NCBI GenBank assembly: GCA_034429475.1
Contig: DAOUGD010000294.1
Span: 1 to 64,000, forward strand
From: JAKQHY01 sp034429475
Lineage (GTDB): Bacteria > Chloroflexota > Anaerolineae > B4-G1 > SLSP01
DNA length: 64,000 nt
Direction of reading: 5' to 3'
The first letter of the stretch is position 1; every line of letters starts with the position of its first letter. The position numbers and the translations under genes were made by a program. Positions 8,021-15,960 of this stretch are shown here, piece after piece. The notes below the pieces were generated by a model. It did not search any database and was not told the origin of the DNA. It worked only from the letters and a program-made list of their open reading frames with translations.

Positions 8021-8646
8021 TACGACAGTCTCTGTTCTTCATTGATCGTTTGTAACCACCCCTTCATCACCTGCTCCCTCGTTTCTTCCATTGCCCCTTC
8101 CGTATTGATGATCACATCGGCGCGGGCGAGTTTAGCGGATTGCGGCGGCTGGGCGTGGATGCGGCGCAGGGCCTCGGCGTGGTCGAAATTGCGCGTAGTC
8201 ATCAAGCGCGCGACTTGCGTTTCTTCTGAACAGGTCGTCACCCAGATGGCGTCATACGTTTCGGCCATGCCGCTTTCCAACAGCTTGATGGCTTCGACGA
8301 CGACGACGGGAGCGGCGCTGGCGGCGATGCGCCGGTTGGTCTCGGCGATGACGGGTGGGTGGACGATGCGTTCCAACTGCGCCAGGGCGTCGGGGTCGGC
8401 GAAGACGCGGTCGCCCAGCTTGCGGCGGTCAATCAAACCGTCCGGTGTGAGGATGTCCGCACCGAAGGCGGCGACCACGTCTGAATAGGCGGCTCCATCG
8501 GGCGCAAGGACGGTGTGAACGAGGGCGTCAGCGTCTATGTGCTCCGCGCCCAACTCGGCCAGCATCCGCCCGACGACGGATTTGCCGGTGGCGATGTTGC
8601 CGGTCAGTCCGATGACGACAGGGGTGTTTCGGCGACTTTGGCCCAT
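8020..8646 (-). CDS. coaE: Dephospho-CoA kinase
   Basis: The 208-residue protein has the normal length for CoaE, which phosphorylates dephospho-CoA in the last step of coenzyme A synthesis in the cytoplasm. The P-loop is GNIATGKS (about residues 16-23), followed by AEHIDADALVH, the DRRKLGDRVFAD segment, and HPPV before the lid region. Its first 43 bases overlap the end of the ABC-F gene and its stop overlaps the next start, so the three genes form a tight operon. Confidence 0.93.
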   Translation of the reverse strand: MGQSRRNTPVVIGLTGNIATGKSVVGRMLAELGAEHIDADALVHTVLAPDGAAYSDVVAAFGADILTPDGLIDRRKLGDRVFADPDALAQLERIVHPPVIAETNRRIAASAAPVVVVEAIKLLESGMAETYDAIWVTTCSEETQVARLMTTRNFDHAEALRRIHAQPPQSAKLARADVIINTEGAMEETREQVMKGWLQTINEEQRLS

Positions 8647-10520
8647 TGTTCCAGGAGCTTGTTCAGCTCGCCCTCAATCTGGTGATATTCCGCGCCGAGT
8701 TTGGCGACGCGCGTGATGTCCTGGCTGCGCCCGGCCAGGTCCAGCGCGGTGGTCAACTCGCGCATCCGCGTTTCGTGGGCGTGAATCTGCGCCTCCAGTT
8801 CCTGGAGTTGCTGCTGCTGGCGCGCCAGCGCGCGTTCCTGCTCGCGTTGAAGCCGGCGCTGCGTTTCACGCTCCGTGCGGGCTGTCTCCTCTTGCTTTTG
8901 CACTTCCGGCGGCCCTTCGCGGCGGGACTTGTGCCAGGCGGCGTATTGATCGTAACCTTCCTCAAAGAAATAGATCGTCTTGTCCTCAACCGCCCACACC
9001 TGCGTGGCGACCTCGCGGATGAGATACCGGTCGTGGCTGATCATCAAGACGGTGCCGTTGAAGGCGCTGATCACCTCTTGCAGCGTCTCCTGCGAGGCGA
9101 TGTCCAGGTGGTTGGTCGGCTCATCCAGGAGCAGGACGTTCGCCTTCTGCAAAGTCAGCAGCGCCAGGGCTACGCGAGTGCGCTCCCCGCCGGAGAGCAC
9201 GCCGACCATCTTGAACACGTCGTCGCCCCGGAAGCCGTAGCGCGCCAGGAACGAGCGCGTCTCCGCCACGGAGGGGACGCCGGCGTCCATAATGGTATCG
9301 AGGATGGTCTTGTCGGCCTGCAAGTAGTCCTGGATTTGGGCGAAGTAGCCGATGCGGACGGCGGAGCCGATGCGCACGCGCCCGGCCAGCGGCGGGATCA
9401 GCCGCAGGATGGTGCGGAACAGCGTGGTCTTGCCGCAGCCGTTCGGGCCGATCAGCGCAACGCAGTGGCCGCGCTTGATCTCCAATTCCTCGACCGTCAC
9501 CAGGGGATCGGCCAGGGTGTACCCGGCCTTGAGGTCGTACAGCCCCACCACCAGGTCGCCGCTGCGCATGTTCGTCTGGAGATCAATGTGGATGCTGATC
9601 TGCGATTGCGGGCGCGTGAGCCGTTCCAGCCGTTGCAGCCGTTTGAGCCGCCCTTTGGCCTCAGCGGTGCGCTGCCCGGCCATGTACCGCTGGATGTAGG
9701 CTTCCGTCTCGGCGATGTGTTCCTGCTGCGCCTTGTAGGCGGCGACCTGCCGCGCGCGCCGCTCTTCCCGCTGGAGTTGATACGCGCTGTAGTTGCCCCG
9801 GTAACTTTCCAGCGCGCCGTTCTCCATCTCCAACACGCGGGTGGCGATGGCGTCCAGGAACGCGCGGTCGTGGGCGACCACCAAAATCGCGCCCGGCCAG
9901 CTCTTCAAGCGGTCTTCCAGCCATTCGATGCCGGCCAGATCGAGGTGGTTGGTCGGTTCGTCGAGCAGCAGCAGGTCGGGTTCTTCCAGCAGGAGGCGGG
10001 CCAGCAGCGCGCGGGTGCGTTCGCCGCCGCTGAGGCGGGCCACCGGTGCGTCGAATTCATCCTTGCGGAAGCCCAGGCCGCCCAGCACCTGCCCGATGCG
10101 CGTCTCGTAGGTGAAGCCGCCGGCGTGCTCGAATTGGTCCAGCAGCACGCCGTAGCGTTCGAGGGCGGCGGCGCGTTCGGCTTCATCTTCCGCGCCCATT
10201 TGCGCTTCCAGCCGGTGGAGTTCCGCCTGTTGCGCCAGCAAGTCGGCGAAGACGGCTTCCATCACCTGCCACAACGTCCCCTCGCTGCCAAAATCCGGGT
10301 GCTGCGGCAGATAGCCCATGCGCGCGTTGCGGGCGCGGACCACCGTCCCGCCGTCGGAGTCCAGGCGGCCAGCGACGATGTCGAGCAGTGTGCTTTTCCC
10401 GCAGCCGTTCCGCCCGACCAGCGCGACGCGCTCGCCGGCGTGGACTTCCAGCGAGAGGTCGGCGAAGATGTCCTGCGCGCCAAAGTATTTGCTCAAGTGT
10501 GCAACCGAGAGTACAGCCAT
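8604..10520 (-). CDS. ABC-F family ATPase (Uup-like)
   Basis: The 638-residue soluble protein has two ATP-binding cassettes and no membrane segment. Walker A motifs are GRNGCGKST (about 36-44) and GPNGCGKTT (about 355-363). Both cassettes carry LSGGERTR signatures and DEPTNHLD Walker B motifs. The basic linker between them (about 240-310) is the ribosome-contacting P-site motif region, and a coiled coil fills the last 95 residues as in Uup. ABC-F proteins act on stalled ribosomes or confer ribosome protection; the coiled-coil tail favours a housekeeping Uup-type role. It is first in the operon and has a promoter so close that the transcript may be nearly leaderless. Confidence 0.92.
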   Translation of the reverse strand: MAVLSVAHLSKYFGAQDIFADLSLEVHAGERVALVGRNGCGKSTLLDIVAGRLDSDGGTVVRARNARMGYLPQHPDFGSEGTLWQVMEAVFADLLAQQAELHRLEAQMGAEDEAERAAALERYGVLLDQFEHAGGFTYETRIGQVLGGLGFRKDEFDAPVARLSGGERTRALLARLLLEEPDLLLLDEPTNHLDLAGIEWLEDRLKSWPGAILVVAHDRAFLDAIATRVLEMENGALESYRGNYSAYQLQREERRARQVAAYKAQQEHIAETEAYIQRYMAGQRTAEAKGRLKRLQRLERLTRPQSQISIHIDLQTNMRSGDLVVGLYDLKAGYTLADPLVTVEELEIKRGHCVALIGPNGCGKTTLFRTILRLIPPLAGRVRIGSAVRIGYFAQIQDYLQADKTILDTIMDAGVPSVAETRSFLARYGFRGDDVFKMVGVLSGGERTRVALALLTLQKANVLLLDEPTNHLDIASQETLQEVISAFNGTVLMISHDRYLIREVATQVWAVEDKTIYFFEEGYDQYAAWHKSRREGPPEVQKQEETARTERETQRRLQREQERALARQQQQLQELEAQIHAHETRMRELTTALDLAGRSQDITRVAKLGAEYHQIEGELNKLLEQWAKVAETPLSSSD

Positions 10521-10529
10521 AATTCAAAG

Positions 10530-10558
10530 ATTATACCAGGAAATACGCTCTGTGTGAC
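10530..10558 (-). promoter_or_regulatory. Promoter of the ABC-F/coaE operon
   Basis: Read on the minus strand, TATAAT (10530-10535) lies 17 bases from GTCACA (10553-10558). The expected transcription start falls about three bases before the ATG at 10520, and no Shine-Dalgarno sequence is present, so initiation is probably leaderless or nearly so. Confidence 0.65.
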
Positions 10559-10604
10559 TGGTTTCTTTCGATATGGGTGTGTTTCATTCGAGTTAGTGGG
10601 CAGA

Positions 10605-10665
10605 TAAAACGTAATGCGTAAAACGTAAAAATCGCTTACGTTTCACGTTTTACGTTTTACGAAAG
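10605..10665. repeat. ACGTAAA-type heptad hairpin
   Basis: Units of ACGTAAA/ATGCGTAA on the left pair with TTACGTTTCACGTTTTACG on the right. The same family occurs at 29675-29731, 53433-53690 and 56488-56553. Confidence 0.85.
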
Positions 10666-10711
10666 CTTATTTTCAAATGAGATGAAACGCACCCTTTCGA
10701 TGTTCTGAACG

Positions 10712-12658
10712 CTAAGGCGCACACGTAGCCTCTTCGCACAGGCGTAGATGCCCTATGGCATAGGTGAAATCCCACTTTTGCGTGGGAAGCAGCACTCCAA
10801 TCTGGTCGTAGCCCGCGCTGACTGCCGCTGCGGGGATGGCGACACAATAGCGATTCAGGTGTTCCGGCCACAAGCCGCCCGGGGGAATTTGCTGTTGGGC
10901 AACGATGGCTCCCCCTTTGTAGTAGAAAAAGGCGACGGCATCGGTATGGTACAGACTTGTCTCGACGTAAGGGGCGTGCTGCGTGCCCGGCAGCTCAATC
11001 AACAGGCCGCCGGCGTTGAGCGTGAAGACTTCATCCCACTGGATCGCTCCCTCTTTTATCGCGCTCATCTCTTGCAATGGCAGGCGCGCGGCATAATAGC
11101 CGTAAAATTCTTTGTCAATCAGGCGCTCGTACTGCCCGGTGTTCATTTTCCAGATCGCTTCCCAACGCCCTGGAGCAAACAATCCCCCGCGAGTGATCAG
11201 CGTCAGTTGGTTGTAAAACCGCGCCAGGTTCGGGTCGGCAATGTGGTTCTCACCCCGTTCCAGGGATTCTATGTAACCTTCCGGGAAAACCCGGCGGAAA
11301 TGTCCGATGCGCCAGGGCTGCTTGACGATGGGCAGCCGCGCCAACAGGGGATCGGCCAGGGCGTTGTCGTCCACAATGTGAGCGCTAGGGCCGGCGTAGA
11401 AGCCAATAAAGCCGATGGCGCCGCGCGAAAAGACGCGGGGGCCGTCGGTGCGGCGGTTGCGCCCCTCAATGGCCCAGGGGTGGTTGGGCATCTGCACGTC
11501 GCGCGCCATGGTGAGCAGGCTGGTGGCCTGGTAATACACGCCGCGCTCGTCGCCAACGCCCTGATTGCCCGCGAAAGCGTCGCCGGAGAGACCGTAAGCG
11601 CCATCGCTGCTCTGGGTGGGGAAGGGGGACAGCAACCCCACCAGGAAAATGAGGGCGAAGGGCAGGTATTTAACTGAGAGGTTTTCCATAAACTCGCTTT
11701 GCCCCAGCAAGATGACGGCGAAGAACAGCGGAGCGGTGAGAAAGCGCCCGCTCATAAAATCGCCGCCGACCCACACGACGTAGGCGACGTACATGAGGAT
11801 GCCCAGCGCCGCGACCCGGTCGCGCATGACGCGCCGCTTAACCGTCGCCAGCAGCGCAAACGCTATGCCGATCAGGGTCAGCGGGTCCCAGTTGAGCGAG
11901 TTGAGCAGGTAGATGAGACCCTGTTTGATCAGCTCACCGTGGGGGATTCCCGTGTTGAGCTTGGCGTAGTAGGTGTTGGGCAATGCGAAGCCGTAGTAGA
12001 GGATGGAAAAGGCTTCCCACAGCACGAGGGGCAGAAGCCCGACGCCCATCGCCAGCCAGCCGCGCCGCCGGTTGCACTTCAGCCCGGCGTAGAGCAGGGC
12101 GGGCGCAAACATCAGCAAGAGGTCCAGGCGGGTCAGCATACCCAATGCCGCGAAAAGCGCCAGCTTGCTCAAAGTTTTCGGGTCAAAGGTCTCCGCGCGG
12201 AGGTAGACCCACAGGAACAGCGCGATGAGGAGGTGCGTCAGCGGATTTTCCAGCCCCGACGTGGAATAATCCACGAAAGCCTTCGACAGCAGCAGCAGCG
12301 AGCCGCCCAGCAGCAGCGTCCAGGGCGAGCGCGCCGTTTTTGCCGCTCCCAGCAAGGCAAGGCACGAGACGCCGATGGAGACGATGTGCAGCGTGAAAAA
12401 GGCCTCGCGGGTGAAGAAGTAGAAAAATGCCAGGACGAACATCCACAGCGGATGCGTGTACGCCTGCACCCGCTCGTTGACGTTCCAAGTCAGCCCGTGG
12501 CCGTGGACAAAATTGTCCACCGTGCGGAGTGTGATGTAAGCATCATCGCACAGCCAGGCGGTTCTGATCAGCAGCGCGACCAAAACCACCAGCAACAACC
12601 ACGCGACCAGAGCTTGAGAATGACTGACCGACTTCTGCCCTCCGGCACAGTTTGTCAT
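10712..12658 (-). CDS. AftB/ZomB-like GT-C membrane glycosyltransferase
   Basis: The 648-residue polytopic protein has about eleven helices. The first outer loop holds CDDAYITLR (residues 37-45) and NERVQAYTHPLW (61-72). This pairing is seen in the AftB/ZomB group of lipid-linked sugar transferases. A soluble domain follows from about residue 400. The frame is open to 12784 through repeat DNA, but the ATG at 12658 has AGAAGAGGAGAACCC before it, a clear ribosome binding site, and puts the first helix at residues 16-32. The upstream region shares a module with the glycosyltransferase at 232. Sugar and acceptor are unknown. Confidence 0.75.
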   Translation of the reverse strand: MTNCAGGQKSVSHSQALVAWLLLVVLVALLIRTAWLCDDAYITLRTVDNFVHGHGLTWNVNERVQAYTHPLWMFVLAFFYFFTREAFFTLHIVSIGVSCLALLGAAKTARSPWTLLLGGSLLLLSKAFVDYSTSGLENPLTHLLIALFLWVYLRAETFDPKTLSKLALFAALGMLTRLDLLLMFAPALLYAGLKCNRRRGWLAMGVGLLPLVLWEAFSILYYGFALPNTYYAKLNTGIPHGELIKQGLIYLLNSLNWDPLTLIGIAFALLATVKRRVMRDRVAALGILMYVAYVVWVGGDFMSGRFLTAPLFFAVILLGQSEFMENLSVKYLPFALIFLVGLLSPFPTQSSDGAYGLSGDAFAGNQGVGDERGVYYQATSLLTMARDVQMPNHPWAIEGRNRRTDGPRVFSRGAIGFIGFYAGPSAHIVDDNALADPLLARLPIVKQPWRIGHFRRVFPEGYIESLERGENHIADPNLARFYNQLTLITRGGLFAPGRWEAIWKMNTGQYERLIDKEFYGYYAARLPLQEMSAIKEGAIQWDEVFTLNAGGLLIELPGTQHAPYVETSLYHTDAVAFFYYKGGAIVAQQQIPPGGLWPEHLNRYCVAIPAAAVSAGYDQIGVLLPTQKWDFTYAIGHLRLCEEATCAP

Positions 12659-12828
12659 GGGTTCTCCTCTTCTGAAAATAGCGAATAGCGAATAGCGAAT
12701 AGCGAATGGCGAATAGCAAATAGCGAATAGCAAATAGCAAAATCTCTGCGTCTCTGCGTCTCTGCGTTGAAAATTTTCATCCAACCGCTGGTGAACCGCC
12801 GGTTAATGACGAATTCCCTTAAAAACAG
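12659..12828 (-). promoter_or_regulatory. Leader module with tandem repeats
   Basis: Reading towards the gene: the 58-base block (12770-12827) shared with 81-138, then 9-nt GCAGAGAC-type units, then about eight GCTATTC/GCTATTT heptads, then CTATTTTCAGAAGAGG and the start. The first 100 bases are repetitive and noncoding despite an open frame. Confidence 0.6.
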
Positions 12829-12940
12829 TGATGGGGGGCGTGAGATTTTCCTCCTTGAATGTAAATTTTATGACGAGCGGTTTATGTGTCAAGAACGGAT
12901 GAGTTTTGCGGTTTTGGCCCTGGAATCGCCTGATTTGCTC

Positions 12941-12969
12941 TTGTCCCTTCGCCGTTATAAAGGTATAAT
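12941..12969 (+). promoter_or_regulatory. Promoter for the ACT-domain gene
   Basis: TTGTCC (12941-12946) and a perfect TATAAT (12964-12969) are separated by 17 bases. The expected start is near 12976, about 38 bases before the TTG start codon at 13014. The rest of the gap 12829-12940 shows no gene or repeat. Confidence 0.7.
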
Positions 12970-13013
12970 GAATTCAGTTCGCCCATTGGCAGATTTTCTG
13001 ACCGGCTAAGCCC

Positions 13014-13451
13014 TTGAGTCTTCCAGCGCCGCTCACGCAAATCATTGCACAAACACACCTGTTCACCGATGCGGTGGACTATATTATGGTGCACATTCCG
13101 GCTGAATCGGCGGCGCAGGCGTTGGCGGCCTGGGGGACGGAGGCGGGATTGGCGGCGCTGATTCGGGATAAGGACGAAACGTCGCTGCTGGTGGCGCGGT
13201 CGGTGTGGGAGCACAGCCCATTGGCTCGTAAAGCGTGGTCTGTCTCGCCGATTTACCGCTTGATCACACTGGATATCCCGCTGGATTTCAGCGTCGTCGG
13301 TTATCTGGCCGTGTGGACGACCGTGTTGGCCGAAGCGGGCATCAGCATTCTGACCCTCTCGGCGTTTTCCAGAGACCATCTTTTCGTCCCGGCGGCAGAT
13401 TTCGACCGGGCCTGGGCCTTGCTAACAGACTTTATCCGATCTTATGCCTAA
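13014..13451 (+). CDS. ACT-domain protein (CASTOR-like tandem ACT)
   Basis: The 145-residue cytoplasmic protein shows the pattern of small tandem-ACT proteins: an N-terminal strand YIMVHIPAES, a middle IRDKDETSLLV and YRLITLDIPLDFSVVGYL, and a C-terminal ISILTLSAFSRDHLFVP before the last helix. ACT domains bind amino acids and act as allosteric sensors; the ligand is unknown. The TTG start keeps the first strand intact; the ATG at 13086 would cut into it. No strong ribosome binding site precedes it. The receptor kinase follows after 55 bases on the same strand. Confidence 0.75.
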   Translation: MSLPAPLTQIIAQTHLFTDAVDYIMVHIPAESAAQALAAWGTEAGLAALIRDKDETSLLVARSVWEHSPLARKAWSVSPIYRLITLDIPLDFSVVGYLAVWTTVLAEAGISILTLSAFSRDHLFVPAADFDRAWALLTDFIRSYA

Positions 13452-13506
13452 CGACCGGTTTCCGGTTACTCATTTCTCATTACCCTTTACTTTGTCAACC
13501 TGACAG

Positions 13507-15654
13507 GTGGATGGCGCGTTGAGCAGCGTAAATTTTCTTCTCGGCAAAACACTGGGGAAATATCAGGTATTAGAGCACGTCGGCCACGGCGGCATGGCTG
13601 AGGTGTACAAAGGCCAACACGTGCAACTGGATCGCATGGTGGCCGTCAAGGTGCTGCATCCGTTCCTGGCGGATGAGGAAGGCTTTGTCGTGCGTTTCCA
13701 ACGGGAAGCCCGCATTGTCGCCACCCTGCGCCATCCCAACATCGTCCAGGTGTTTGACTTCGACTACAACGACGAACTCAACATCTACTATATGGTGATG
13801 GAGTTCATTGACGGGCCGACCCTCAAAACCGTCTTGACCGATGGTTCGATGCCCCAAGAGGACGTGATGCGCTTCGGTGCGGCGATTGCCGACGCGATGG
13901 CCTACGCCCACAAGCGCGGCATGGTTCACCGCGACATCAAGCCCGCCAACATCATGTTCACCGGCGACCACCAGCCGGTGCTCACCGATTTCGGCATTGC
14001 GAAGATGGTGACCCTTTCTGGCCTCACCGCCAGCGGCGCGATGGTGGGGACGCCGGCCTACATGGCCCCCGAAGTCGGGATGGGCAAACCCGGCACAGCC
14101 AGCACGGATATTTATTCGCTGGGCGTGGTCTTGTACCACATGGTCACCGGCAAGCTGCCCTTCGATTCCGAGTCCCCGATGGGAATGGTGATGCAGCACA
14201 TCAACGACGCCCCGCCGCCGCCCACCAAAATCAATCCGGCCCTTTCCAAAGACCTGGAGGCCGTTATTTTGCGCGCATTGGAGAAGCAGCCGGAAGCGCG
14301 CTATCCCAGCGCCGACGAGATGACGCGGGAACTACGCAAACTGGCCGGCATCGAGACGCCGCAGATGGCGATATCCGGCCTGCCGTTGGGCGACGCGGCT
14401 GCGTTGTTGATGCGAGACGACACCACGCCTCCCATCACTCTGACGACGCCTGCGCTGACGCCTCCTGCACCTACAGTGCTGCGCCGCAAGAAGCAAGAAG
14501 AGAAGGGGAAGGAGAAGGCGGAGGAAGAGGACGAAGACCGCCTGGTGCGCACCTGGCCCCCGGCCGCGGTGACACCGCTCTCGACGGTGCTCACGCCGGA
14601 AGAGGCGCCCAAGAAGAAACGCCGGCGTTCGTGGGCCGGGCGGCTGCTGCGCGCCGTGTTGACCTTGTTGCTGCTGACCGTGCTGGGAGCGGTGGGGTGG
14701 GTGGCCTTTGGCGGCTACATTCCGCCGCAAGTCCAGGCTTACTTGCCGCCGTTGGAGCCTTACCGCCTGGATTTGAGCCGCCTGAACCTGGAATTTTTGA
14801 ACCCCGTGGCCGCCACGCCGACGGTCGCCATCACCGGCGCGCCGACGCCGACCCCCACGGCCACCCCTGAGCCGACGGCCACGCCGACGCCCACGCCCAC
14901 GCCGACGCCCCTTCCGACCGCAACCTCCACGCCGACGGTGACGCCGCTGCCGACGCTTCCCGCCACTCCCGACATTGCGCTCGCCTGCGCCTACCGGCTC
15001 AAGTTGGAGCAGGTGCTCTTCGAGTTGGGGGACACTGTGTCGCCGGACACGCCCTTCATTGCCTACGTGGGATTGCGCAACACCGGCGAGTGTACGTGGC
15101 CGGCGGGTCTGTCCCTGCGCTTCGTCTCCGGCGAGCCAATGGGGGCGCCGAACGCCATCCCCATCACCGCGTTGGCGCCGCAAGAGGGCCTTCAGGTGCT
15201 CGTGCCTATGCGCTCCCCACAAGAAGTGGGCGACTACGAGGGACTTTGGGAGGTGGAACAGGCCGACGGTCAAACGATAGGCAGCGCCATCTTCATCCGC
15301 ATGACCGTGAGCGACTTGCCGACGCCCACCCCACGTCCGACGTTGACCGCCGGGAATGGCGTCAAGCCTACCCCCCTGACGTTGCCTGCGCCGACGCTGG
15401 AAGCCGGTTGGACGGAGGATGTATTGCGCGGCCAATGGCAGGGAACGGTGCTGTTCCAGGCCGCCGGCGGAACCGGCGCCTACCGGTACTACCAGACCGC
15501 CGTCCGCGAGGATACCTTACTCCCCGAAGGGCGTATCACTTTTGAGGCCAAACGCTGCGAGCCAACCCTCTTGAAAGTGTGGGCCGTGTCCGGCGTAGAC
15601 GCCGTTAGTTGGGAGGGATTGGTGGAATACCCGGCGCCGGAGACTTGCCAATAA
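13507..15654 (+). CDS. Receptor Ser/Thr protein kinase with NBR1-Ig ectodomain
   Basis: The 715-residue protein has a complete Hanks-type kinase at residues 20-285: glycine loop GHGGMAEV (26-33), VAVK Lys48, HRDIKPAN (Asp143) and DFG (Asp161). A charged juxtamembrane segment and one helix (380-403) lead outside. A TPTPTP-rich linker (about 436-488) carries an Ig-like domain of the NBR1 type (494-602, ECTWPAG motif), followed by a small beta-rich end. It probably senses an envelope signal and phosphorylates cytoplasmic targets. GTG at 13507 lacks a ribosome binding site; TTG at 13519 has AGGTGG seven bases before it and may be the true start. Confidence 0.88.
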   Translation: MDGALSSVNFLLGKTLGKYQVLEHVGHGGMAEVYKGQHVQLDRMVAVKVLHPFLADEEGFVVRFQREARIVATLRHPNIVQVFDFDYNDELNIYYMVMEFIDGPTLKTVLTDGSMPQEDVMRFGAAIADAMAYAHKRGMVHRDIKPANIMFTGDHQPVLTDFGIAKMVTLSGLTASGAMVGTPAYMAPEVGMGKPGTASTDIYSLGVVLYHMVTGKLPFDSESPMGMVMQHINDAPPPPTKINPALSKDLEAVILRALEKQPEARYPSADEMTRELRKLAGIETPQMAISGLPLGDAAALLMRDDTTPPITLTTPALTPPAPTVLRRKKQEEKGKEKAEEEDEDRLVRTWPPAAVTPLSTVLTPEEAPKKKRRRSWAGRLLRAVLTLLLLTVLGAVGWVAFGGYIPPQVQAYLPPLEPYRLDLSRLNLEFLNPVAATPTVAITGAPTPTPTATPEPTATPTPTPTPTPLPTATSTPTVTPLPTLPATPDIALACAYRLKLEQVLFELGDTVSPDTPFIAYVGLRNTGECTWPAGLSLRFVSGEPMGAPNAIPITALAPQEGLQVLVPMRSPQEVGDYEGLWEVEQADGQTIGSAIFIRMTVSDLPTPTPRPTLTAGNGVKPTPLTLPAPTLEAGWTEDVLRGQWQGTVLFQAAGGTGAYRYYQTAVREDTLLPEGRITFEAKRCEPTLLKVWAVSGVDAVSWEGLVEYPAPETCQ

Positions 15655-15660
15655 AAACTG

Positions 15661-15699
15661 TTTTGCGGTTTCGGGCATTGCCCGAAATCGCAAAACACC
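15661..15699. repeat. Long inverted repeat after the kinase gene
   Basis: TGTTTTGCG-TTTCGGGCA pairs with TGCCCGAAATCGCAAAACA around a very short loop, with one mismatch. No T-run follows, so it is not a standard terminator, but it could block or stabilise the kinase transcript. A similar GTTTTG...CAAAAC hairpin is at 49204-49234. Confidence 0.7.
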
Positions 15700-15960
15700 C
15701 CTACGTCTATCTTCATTCCCCCACTTCGTTAAGATACCTGAGTGTCCTTTAGTCTTTCACCGCTGGACAATCCACACTTGCGTTTTGATAGATAGAATGT
15801 CATATTGAGTTTTGTGGTATGACAGATTGTACTAACATTACTACATTTAAGTAGGAAGATCATAACCGTCCCTCGGATCCGGGTTAGGAGGTGATTATCG
15901 AAAGATTTGATATGTCGGCCTTTAAACCATATCCTCACTCATGCACCGAAAGGAGAGACT
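15700..15960 (+). other. Upstream region of the amylopullulanase gene
   Basis: This 260-base stretch is AT-rich with no gene and no convincing -35/-10 pair. It holds AGGAGGTGAT (15886-15895), a near-complete anti-16S match without a start codon at the right distance. A 21-codon frame from ATG 15912 runs across the real start. The true ribosome binding site is AGGAGA just before ATG 15961. Confidence 0.5.

Noticed and set aside
8646..10607. A 653-codon frame opposite the ABC-F gene
   Set aside because: Shadow of the ABC-F gene; no domains and no start signal.
12659..12784. N-terminal extension of the glycosyltransferase ending at 10712
   Set aside because: The codons come from GCTATTC heptads; ATG 12658 has a good ribosome binding site.
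15661..15699. Terminator after the receptor kinase
   Set aside because: Strong hairpin but followed by CCCC, not a T-run; kept as an inverted repeat only.
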